NCBI GenBank assembly: GCA_965153355.1
Contig: OZ231126.1
Span: 39,618,001 to 39,682,000 of the forward strand
Source: Flaccisagitta enflata
Lineage: Eukaryota; Chaetognatha; Sagittoidea; Aphragmophora
Direction: 5' to 3'
DNA: 64,000 bases
The position numbers and the translations under genes are program-made. The notes beneath the pieces were generated by a model, which worked only from the letters and a program-made list of their open reading frames with translations, was not told the origin of the DNA and made no database searches. Of this stretch, positions 40,388-49,900 are shown one piece after another. Numbering within the stretch: the stretch's first letter is position 1; every line of letters begins with the position of its first letter.

Positions 40388-40789
40388 ATTGTCGTTATGG
40401 TGATTGAATGTTTCTTTGTCAAGAAAAAGACACTCCTGACACTCAGTATTCACGTATAGCTGTGGCCATGAATTTATATGACCTTGCAGTAGAATTCTAT
40501 ATAATAACAGGTTTCTCTGTTGGTTTGCACTATTCACAATTAAAATCTTAAGGTTAAAGTTGAGTAATTGAGCTTGAGGCATAGTGACAATTTTGGGATT
40601 TCTATTTTTACCATCATTTCAAAATCATTATCTAAAATAGTATAATCATTATCCAATTTTTCAGTACAGGTCTTGAAGATTAAACTGTAGTTTTACAATT
40701 GTTGTCTTAGTCATATTTTTGATACATAGTGAAAAATGAAAAAAAATCTAAAAAATGCTAAACTTGCTAGAAATTCTAAAAAATAGTAT

Positions 40790-40866
40790 GGATGGACCAA
40801 CCAACCAAACAACCAACCAATGGACTAACAGACCAAGGTGTAGACTCGTGTGCATGCGACTAAAAA
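40790..40866 (+). mobile_element. Family S 3' fragment in copy A
   Basis: GGACCAACCAACCAAACAAC core, AAGGTGTAGACTCGTGTGCA and TGCGACTAAAAA terminal hairpin. Confidence 0.65.
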
Positions 40867-41372
40867 CAATGCAACACTGAAGATGATTAGATTTTTAGGT
40901 TTCCAAAATACACAATACTGAGTCTATTTTCTGAAGCTATGAACACAGTCTTATGATTTCATCCTTATTTTTTTTATTTGGTGTTTAAATTTTATAATGC
41001 TTGTTTTTGTCCCCTAGTAGTCATCATGTTTTTTATGTTTAAAATGTTTGATGTGTTAATGTTTAATGTCTTTATATTTAGATAAGTCAATGTTTGATAT
41101 TTACTTACTTTGTTATTTTGATGCTTTGAAATTCTATTATGTTTACTATTTTAATGTTCTGATAATTAGATTCTAATTATCTACTGTTTTGATGTTTTAA
41201 TGTTTATTTGTTTTCATATTGTGTCAACCAAGTGTAATCACTTTTTTGTGTTTGGTCAATTAGTTTCATTGATTCTTATTGTTAAATATCACTAATTTTC
41301 CTGACTTTTCCCATACCCATTTGTCCCAGACATTTGCTTCTGCTTTTTTTTTTTTGTTTTTATCTCATCTTT

Positions 41373-41548
41373 TTAAGTTGCTTGCTACGCAACTCTATAC
41401 CCCACTTTGTCCATCAGTTGGTTGGTTGGTCGGTTGGGGCTTTGGGGCTTTTTAACTCATTGCCTCTTTTAAATACCTGAGTGACTTTCTCCACTGCCCC
41501 TGCCCACCCACATGCAAATGGGGTAGCCGTGTATCTGGTCTTGTTTAT
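41373..41548 (-). mobile_element. Family S copy in copy A
   Basis: Minus strand: AACAAGACCAGATACACGGC, CCCCATTTGCATGTGGGTGG, GGCAGGGGCAGTGGAGAAAG, GTCACTCAGGTATTT, ACCGACCAACCAACC core, GTATAGAGTTGCGTAGCAAG and CAACTT. Confidence 0.75.
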
Positions 41549-41664
41549 CAACAAAGCAGCACATCTTCCTAAGATAAAGAAAACTAACAATGGGGTATTT
41601 ATAAACCATGAAAATTTTTCTGCAAATAATGATACAATTGTCCTTTTATCACCCAGCTTAGAAA

Positions 41665-41863
41665 CTAAGAAGGAACAAAGAACAGAAAACAAAGACAAAA
41701 GAACAAAGAATGAAGAACAATTAGAAAAGAACAAAGATCAAAGAACAATGATCAAGGATCAAAGAACAAAGAACAAAGATCAAAGAACCAAGAACCAAGA
41801 ACCAAGAACCAAGAACCAAAAACCAAAAACCAAAAACCAAGAACAAAGAACAAAGAACAAAGA
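41665..41863. repeat. Heptamer repeat (AACAAAG)/(AACCAAG)n
   Basis: Seven-bp units, cleaner toward 41785-41863. Copy B has two or three more units. The 156-codon frame (QRTKNKDQRTKN) is the repeat read in frame. Confidence 0.9.
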
Positions 41864-42379
41864 TTTTCTTCATGATACTGCCTCACAAATACAAATACAA
41901 TTTTGTGTTTTTGTGTCAAATATATGTTTCCTCATTGCTTACGTTGGGTAGACAGAATGACATTTGAAAAATTTCCAAAGTTAGAGAAAATCTCATACCA
42001 ATTTAAAGTTGTATTCCAAGAAAACAACAAATTTCAGCAGTGGAAAATCTTATATAGTTAAAGATTGTTTACTTTACCAGTTTTTTCTCGTATTAAGAAG
42101 TCTCTATAGGTTGAGAACAACTGGTTTGGGTCTGGCGGTTGAAATTTTCCCAAAATATGATCAATGGTACCCAGTGTTCCTAGGTTAGTGTATGTGAAGA
42201 TAAGATGAAAAAAATATATGCCCTAATTTAGTGTCTCTGGTCTCATTTTTGGAGATTTTTTTTTCATTAAAATCATAGTAAGAATTTTAGCTAGAGACCG
42301 AAATTATGCATGGATATTTTCCCATAACTTGAGAATTGTACGTAAAATTTCAGGAGGATAGCTAGAGATTTGAGCTATT

Positions 42380-44928
42380 CAGGGCTGATACTGGAAAATT
42401 GAACTGCAGGCTGAAATTTCCCAGGAAACTTTTCCCATCGCTAATGACTTTGTGTGCAAGTTTTACCCATGTAGCCTCAATAATAAGCTCTTTAAAGCCC
42501 CTCCCCCAAAAAAAAAGAACGCTAAAAATTTTTTTTCTAGGGCTATTTTTGAGATTTTTTGGTAAAAAAGTCACACTCACAGTTTCATGGCAGGAAATTT
42601 TGCATATAAATTTTTTTTTACACTTGGGTACTTGCATGCAAAATTTTAGGTGCTTAATCCAGAAATTGAGTGATTTGCAGCCTAAAAAAGCCATAATTTT
42701 GTATTCTTAAGCCATTTTACAGATTTTTTTTGTAAAAAACACACTATAATATGAGCACTAGGTTGATATTTGGCATGGATAATTTACTGGTAGACTTACA
42801 GATATGATTTCATCCGTGTAGCCTCAATGATAAGCTTTTTAAAGCCAAAAAATGCTAAAAATTTACCTTTTTAGGGCTATTTTTGAGATTTTTTGGCAAA
42901 AAGGTCTCACTTAGTATCCTGAAAGGAAGTTGAAATTTTGCTTGTATATTTTTTTTACACTAGGGTACTTGCATGCAAAATTTTAGGCACTTTGTCTAAA
43001 AATTGAGTGATTTACGGCTTACAGAAGCCATAATTTTGTATTTTTAAGCCATTTTATTGAATTTTTTGTAAAAAAAAACACTTAGAATTTGAGCACTAGG
43101 TCGATATTTGGCATGGGTAATTTCCTATTACTGGTAGACTTACAGACAAAATTTCAGGGGTGTAGCCCAAAAATTGAATGTTTTACGGCCAAAAACTGTT
43201 TTAAATCAAACTTTTAAGGGCTATTTTTGAGATTTTTTGGCAAAAAAGTCACATTTAGAATCCTAGCAGGAAGTTGAAATTATGCATGCATATTTTTTTT
43301 ACACTTGGGTACTTGCATGCAAAATTTTAGACGCTCAGTCCAGAAATTGAGTGATTTATGGCCTAAAAAAGCCATAAATTTGTATTTTTAAGCTATTATA
43401 TGGAATTTTTTGTAAAAAAAACACACCTAGAATTTGAGCACTAGGTTGATATTTGGCATGGGTAATTTCCCATTACTGGTAGACTTACAGACAAAATTTC
43501 AGGCATGTAGCCCAAAAACTGAGTGTTTTACGGCCAAAAAACGCTTTAAATTTGCATTTTTTTGCTCTTTTTGAGGAAAATATAGCTTAAAATTTGTATT
43601 CAAAATTTGATTTGGAAGCTGAAATTTGGCATGGAGACTCTCTTAGTAGTTGAGAACTAGTGTGCAAAATTTTGTGCAGGTGGGTTAAGGCGTTTGGCCA
43701 TAGCGGTACGAAATGTACCCAGGTACCCAAAAACGAAGAATTTTTTGACCTATTTTTCAAGATTTTTAAGGTATTTTTTATGTCTTTCAGTTGGAGGAGT
43801 GCCATAAAATTTGACATACAAGTAAATATGTGTATGTTGATTTGTTCCCAATAGTGTTTGGATTTTTTTGAAATTTTTTCCAAGAAATAGCCATGTTTTA
43901 TGATTTTTGCAAATTTTTGAAAAATGATTTTTTAAACTTTTGCCCATTTCACCCAAATTGATTGAGAACTTGGTCAACTTTTTTTTTCCTCTTATGGGCA
44001 ATCCTAAAGGGAGTCCCTGTGCAAAATTTCAGACATGTGACACAAAATTTGAGCGTTTTATGGCTAAAAAACCAAAATTTTGCCGTTTTGGACCTTTTTT
44101 CTGGATTTTCAAGCCAAAAAATCAATTTTGTTATTTGATTCAAAAGCTGAAATTTGGCACAGATATGCCCCTAACATATTGGGACTTGCATGCAAAATTT
44201 TAGGCAAATCGCTCAAAGCGTTTGGCCGTAGCGTTACCAAATGTCCCTGGGGGTCCAAAAATGCAAAATTTTGGGTCGCATTTTTTAAATATTTGAAATT
44301 AAATTTTGTCTTTTTGGGTTAATGTACCCCTCTGAAAGTTTGTGAATAAGTTGGTACACTTTATGACAATAGATTCCCTGAGTGGGCGCCAATGATTTCA
44401 ATATTTTCCTTGCACTAGCCCTTTTTGAAAATCAGGCCAAAATTTTGAGACCTAATTTTGTGGTTTTTTTGCCATAAAATGGAAAAAACTTGGGATTTTT
44501 TCATTTTTTTTTTGTTTTTAGAGTAAATTAGGGTAATATATGCACGTGAAACCAATTTCAGACTTCCAGCTCAAAAAAACACAATTTTACCCCAAAATTG
44601 AAATATAGCCCTTTTTTTGAAAATAGGCCTAAATTTTAAACGGCAATATCTTCGCTTCTACTGAACCGATTTTGCTGAAATTTTGCATGCAAGTAGAAAA
44701 AAGGCATATTTTTCTTCACGTAAATTTTTATGGTCATCTGTCAACTGGTTTGGCGTCAGCGCCATTTCAAAGTGTTTTTTGGACAAAAAAACGCTTTTGA
44801 ACGGGGTACACTTAAAAATCAGACGTGTACCCCGTCTAGTCTTGTTCGGCACGAAAAACTGACCCCGTATGCAAATTTTCACGCTTTGCCCCAAAAACGC
44901 CGAGTTCTTTTCCTTAAATCCTAGACTA
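42380..44928 (-). repeat. Right inverted arm of copy A
   Basis: About 2.55 kb, the reverse complement of the left arm. The inner part (42380-43560) carries about three and a half ~345-bp modules, one more than the left arm. The outer 1.4 kb pairs nearly base for base with 36430-37800. Confidence 0.85.
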
Positions 44929-44931
44929 CAT

Positions 44932-45089
44932 GTGAAGGTTCAAAACCGCGCAAAACATCCAATTTTTAAAGCTTTCACTCATTACCTCATACCTTCATTT
45001 TTTCTCTTTCTTCCTTTCTTTCTTTCTTTCTTTCTTTCTGTCTTTCTTTCTTTCTTTCTGTCTTTCTGTCTTTCTTTCTTTCTTTCTTC

Positions 45090-45131
<42 letters not shown>

Positions 45132-45290
45132 GTCTTTCTGTCTTTCTGTCTTTCTGTCTTTCTTGCTTTCATTCATTCATTCACTCATTCATTCATCCTT
45201 TTATTTATTCATTCACTCATTCATTCATTCATTCATTCTTTCTGTCTTACAATTTGACCGAAATTGGCTTTACTGTGTTAGGGGGGTAGA
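44932..45290. repeat. (TTTC)n/(GTCT)n and (ATTC)n tract
   Basis: TTTC with interspersed TCTGTCTT units at 45003-45160, then ATTC units at 45168-45240. A TTTC-rich tract therefore lies outside both ends of copy A. Confidence 0.9.
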
Positions 45291-45507
45291 AAATAGAGTT
45301 GTACTCGTAGTGTACTCGTATTGGTTATCTTACGCGATCAAGGATAGGTGGAATCGTAAGCGTAATCGTACTCGCTCGCGCGGTAACGTACGCGGAATTG
45401 TAATCGGTCCGAAAAGTATCGCGTTGCCATCGCTGGTCTACGTATGTGTGTGTGACGGACTGAGGATTTGAAAGAAAAGAATGGAAGAAATCAACTATGT
45501 TCACATC

Positions 45508-45509
<2 letters not shown>
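45291..45509. other. CpG-rich short-word region
   Basis: TACTCGTA, AATCGTAAGCGTAATCGTAC, CGCGCGGTAACGTACGCGGA words, then GTATCGCGTTGCCATCGCTG. An inverted, diverged relative lies at about 35322-35390 beside the other CACATCCCGTG-linked GT tract. Confidence 0.5.
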
Positions 45510-45548
<39 letters not shown>

Positions 45549-45588
45549 TGTGAGTGTTAGTGTGTGTGTGAGTGTGAGTGTGTGTGTG

Positions 45589-45645
<57 letters not shown>
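45510..45645. repeat. (GT)n with GAGT interruptions
   Basis: GT tract with several GTGAGTGT variants in the middle (45545-45600), then pure GT. Confidence 0.95.
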
Positions 45646-45647
<2 letters not shown>

Positions 45648-45742
45648 AGTGAAAAAGACCAGAATGAAAGAAGGTTTCAGAGTAGCTCCGCGTACACACA
45701 CTGAAGTAAAGTCAATTATATTGCATATGTGAGTGGCGACAG

Positions 45743-45744
<2 letters not shown>

Positions 45745-45819
<75 letters not shown>
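45745..45819. repeat. (CT)n microsatellite
   Basis: Pure CT, about 75 bp. Confidence 0.97.
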
Positions 45820-45821
<2 letters not shown>

Positions 45822-46022
45822 TCGCAAGTATTATAAAACCGAGGAGGACTTTTATTTGACAATTTTACTTGTCAATTCGATTGAGACCCTGTGTTAGCCC
45901 TCATTCATTTATTTTCTAGTTTTGCCTCCCTTTCTTTTTAGGTGCGCCAAAGCACCTCTATAAATGGCTGTGTCCCTCAGTTGGTAGGCTAACACATTCG
46001 TTCGACGATCCATAGGGTACTC

Positions 46023-46025
<3 letters not shown>

Positions 46026-46094
<69 letters not shown>

Positions 46095-46104
46095 TGTGTG
46101 TGTT
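46026..46104. repeat. (GT)n microsatellite
   Basis: Nearly pure GT, followed by imperfect GT words and TTGGTTGGTTGGTTGG at about 46158. Confidence 0.95.
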
Positions 46105-46223
46105 TTTTCTTGAGCATGTGTGTGTTTCTGAGAGTATATGTGTGTCTCTGTGTGTTTGTTGGTTGGTTGGTTGGAAACGCATTCATCAATGAATAATGAA
46201 TAATCGCAATCCTTATCTTGGAC

Positions 46224-46236
46224 GTCATCATCCTCG

Positions 46237-46279
<43 letters not shown>

Positions 46280-46330
46280 TATCGTTGTCATCAACAAGTT
46301 CAAAAGCATCATCATCAACAAGTTGAAAAG

Positions 46331-46393
<63 letters not shown>

Positions 46394-46515
46394 TATTATC
46401 GTCATTATCATCACTATCATCATCATCATCATCATCATCATCATCGTAGTTGTCTTCAATATCAGTATCGTCATCGTCATCAACAAATTCAACAGCAACA
46501 TCATCATCATCATAG
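46224..46515. repeat. (CAT)n microsatellite with interruptions
   Basis: CAT runs at 46238-46278, 46330-46391 and 46408-46445, separated by a duplicated CATCAACAAGTT(C/G)AAAAG segment. Poly-His, Ile or Met frames are artefacts. Confidence 0.95.
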
Positions 46516-46902
46516 TCACCGTTAGCCCAGTTGTCATCACAGTCGTCGTCTTACAGAAGAATTAGGACAGTCACAAATTTGTTCGTTCTAACCTCCTTGA
46601 TGACGTTGCTAGTTGAATATTGTCAAAAACATTATATGATGTAAAAGAAAAGTTACTGACAGCAAAATTGGCTTTTAAAGAACAGAGCTTTCAAAATTTT
46701 GTGTTTGGACAGTCTTTTAATCAAGAAACATGATAGTTCTTATCATAGCATTCTTTTATGAGATTATGAAAAAGTCGATAGAGACACAAGATTAGGTTCA
46801 TGAGGTTGTATAAAAGGAAACAGCAACGGAGGTGGTGGGAGGGACGTTGACCGACCAAACTTGTAGCAAGAAGGATAGCAAACATAGTTCCTTTGGCTTC
46901 AT
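46516..46902. other. Unassigned DNA left of the tandem array
   Basis: AT-rich. No gene or repeat recognised before the array begins. Confidence 0.5.
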
Positions 46903-49900
46903 GGGTTATGGTGTCTTTGGAGTGTCAGAGGTGGCGATTTAGGTGGGATTTGGGGTGGTTGGATGGTTGTTTCCTCTGGCCTATATGAATAAACTACTGT
47001 GTAGGTGATTTTAGGGGTTATGGTGTCTTTGGAGTGTCAGAGGTGGCGATTTAGGTGGGATTTGGGGTGGTTGGATGGTTGTTTCCTCTGGCCTATATGA
47101 ATAAACTACTGTGTAGGTGATTTTAGGGGTTATGGTGTCTTTGGAGTGTCAGAGGTGGCGATTTAGGTGGGATTTGGGGTGGTTGGATGGTTGTTTCCTC
47201 TGGCCTATATGAATAAACTACTGTGTAGGTGATTTTAGGGGTTATGGTGTCTTTGGAGTGTCAGAGGTGGCGATTTAGGTGGGATTTGGGGTGGTTGGAT
47301 GGTTGTTTCCTCTGGCCTATATGAATAAACTACTGTGTAGGTGATTTTAGGGGTTATGGTGTCTTTGGAGTGTCAGAGGTGGCGATTTAGGTGGGATTTG
47401 GGGTGGTTGAATGGTTGTTTCCTCTGGCCTATATGAATAAACTACTGTGTAGGTGATTTTAGGGGTTATGGTGTCTTTGGAGTGTCAGAGGTGGCGATTT
47501 AGGTGGGATTTGGGGTGGTTGGATGGTTGTTTCCTCTGGCCTATATGAATAAACTACTGTGTAGGTGATTTTAGGGGTTATGGTGTCTTTGGAGTGTCAG
47601 AGGTGGCGATTTAGGTGGGATTTGGGGTGGTTGGATGGTTGTTTCCTCTGGCCTATATGAATAAACTACTGTGTAGGTGATTTTAGGGGTTATGGTGTCT
47701 TTGGAGTGTCAGAGGTGGCGATTTAGGTGGGATTTGGGGTGGTTGGATGGTTGTTTCCTCTGGCCTATATGAATAAACTACTGTGTAGGTGATTTTAGGG
47801 GTTATGGTGTCTTTGGAGTGTCAGAGGTGGCGATTTAGGTGGGATTTGGGGTGGTTGGATGGTTGTTTCCTCTGGCCTATATGAATAAACTACTGTGTAG
47901 GTGATTTTAGGGGTTATGGTGTCTTTGGAGTGTCAGAGGTGGCGATTTAGGTGGGATTTGGGGTGGTTGGATGGTTGTTTCCTCTGGCCTATATGAATAA
48001 ACTACTGTGTAGGTGATTTTAAGGGTTATGGTGTCTTTGGAGTGTCAGAGGTGGCGATTTAGGTGGGATTTGGGGTGGTTGGATGGTTGTTTCCTCTGGC
48101 CTATATGAATAAACTACTGTGTAGGTGATTTTAGGGGTTATGGTGTCTTTGGAGTGTCAGAGGTGGCGATTTAGGTGGGATTTGGGGTGGTTGGATGGTT
48201 GTTTCCTCTGGCCTATATGAATAAACTACTGTGTAGGTGATTTTAGGGGTTATGGTGTCTTTGGAGTGTCAGAGGTGGCGATTTAGGTGGGATTTGGGGT
48301 GGTTGGATGGTTGTTTCCTCTGGCCTATATGAATAAACTACTGTGTAGGTGATTTTAGGGGTTATGGTGTCTTTGGAGTGTCAGAGGTGGCGATTTAGGT
48401 GGGATTTGGGGTGGTTGGATGGTTGTTTCCTCTGGCCTATATGAATAAACTACTGTGTAGGTGATTTTAGGGGTTATGGTGTCTTTGGAGTGTCAGAGGT
48501 GGCGATTTAGGTGGGATTTGGGGTGGTTGGATGGTTGTTTCCTCTGGCCTATATGAATAAACTACTGTGTAGGTGATTTTAGGGGTTATGGTGTCTTTGG
48601 AGTGTCAGAGGTGGCGATTTAGGTGGGATTTGGGGTGGTTGGATGGTTGTTTCCTCTGGCCTATATGAATAAACTACTGTGTAGGTGATTTTAGGGGTTA
48701 TGGTGTCTTTGGAGTGTCAGAGGTGGCGATTTAGGTGGGATTTGGGGTGGTTGGATGGTTGTTTCCTCTGGCCTATATGAATAAACTACTGTGTAGGTGA
48801 TTTTAGGGGTTATGGTGTCTTTTGAGTGTCAGAGGTGGCGATTTAGGTGGGATTTGGGGTGGTTGGATGGTTGTTTCCTCTGGCCTATATGAATAAACTA
48901 CTGTGTAGGTGATTTTAGGGGTTATGGTGTCTTTGGAGTGTCAGAGGTGGCGATTTAGGTGGGATTTGGGGTGGTTGGATGGTTGTTTCCTCTGGCCTAT
49001 ATGAATAAACTACTGTGTAGGTGATTTTAGGGGTTATGGTGTCTTTGGAGTGTCAGAGGTGGCGATTTAGGTGGGATTTGGGGTGGTTGGATGGTTGTTT
49101 CCTCTGGCCTATATGAATAAACTACTGTGTAGGTGATTTTCGGGGTTATGGTGTCTTTGGAGTGTCAGAGGTGGCGATTTAGGTGGGATTTGGGGTAGTT
49201 GGATGGTTGTTTCCTCTGGCCTATATGAATAAACTACTGTGTAGGTGATTTTAGGGTATCAAGAGAAAAAGTAGCACACTCTGGTCCCTCCACGAAGCTA
49301 TTCCGATCTGGCCTATATGAATAAACTACTGTGTAGGTGATTTTAGGGGTTATGGTGTCTTTGGAGTGTCAGAGGTGGCGATTTAGGTGGGATTTGGGGT
49401 GGTTGGATGGTTGTTTCCTCTGGCCTATATGAATAAACTACTGTGTAGGTGATTTTAGGGGTTATGGTGTCTTTGGAGTGTCAGAGGTGGCGATTTAGGT
49501 GGGATTTGGGGTGGTTGGATGGTTGTTTCCTCTGGCCTATATGAATAAACTACTGTGTAGGTGATTTTAGGGGTTATGGTGTCTTTGGAGTGTCAGAGGT
49601 GGCGATTTAGGTGGGATTTGGGGTGGTTGGATGGTTGTTTCCTCTGGCCTATATGAATAAACTACTGTGTAGGTGATTTTAGGGGTTATGGTGTCTTTGG
49701 AGTGTCAGAGGTGGCGATTTAGGTGGGATTTGGGGTGGTTGGATGGTTGTTTCCTCTGGCCTATATGAATAAACTACTGTGTAGGTGATTTTAGGGGTTA
49801 TGGTGTCTTTGGAGTGTCAGAGGTGGCGATTTAGGTGGGATTTGGGGTGGTTGGATGGTTGTTTCCTCTGGCCTATATGAATAAACTACTGTGTAGGTGA

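Larger units (their letters stand above)
40388..42380. other. Copy A core downstream of the ORF
   Basis: AT-rich and non-coding. 41000-41240 is built of ATGTTTTAATGTTT-type words. Two family S pieces and a heptamer repeat are listed separately. No second ORF with recognisable domains, so no transposase or integrase is visible. Confidence 0.6.
36398..44928. mobile_element. Large foldback element, copy A (complete, 8.5 kb)
   Basis: Left arm from 36398 (TAGTCCAG..) to about 38590. The right arm, inverted, runs from about 42380 to 44928 (..CTAGACTA). The arms match over almost their whole length by eye, apart from an extra subrepeat in the right arm and a shuffled first ~40 bp. CAT occurs directly on both sides (36395-36397, 44929-44931), a possible but short target duplication. 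Copy B starts at the same terminal base with different flanking DNA, which fixes the left end. The core (38.6-42.4 kb) holds the 270-codon ORF, degenerate ATGACTTAAA-type repeat, two family S pieces and a heptamer repeat. It could be an autonomous element of an unfamiliar kind, or a non-autonomous carrier of a captured ORF fragment. Confidence 0.85.

Noticed and set aside
40004-40582. 192-codon minus-strand frame, duplicated at 61875-62453
   Set aside because: It is antisense to the nuclease-like/CXC ORF and has no recognisable features. The sense frame has clear motifs.
41481-41951. 156-codon Lys/Gln/Arg/Asn-rich frame, 163 codons in copy B
   Set aside because: It is made of a heptamer microsatellite plus a family S fragment. 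The length differs by repeat units between the copies.
45955-46020. tRNA or tRNA-derived SINE head (CCTCAGTTGGTAGG and GTTCGACGATCC resemble D-arm and T-arm boxes)
   Set aside because: The two boxes are too close and no acceptor or anticodon stem can be drawn. Only one copy is seen.
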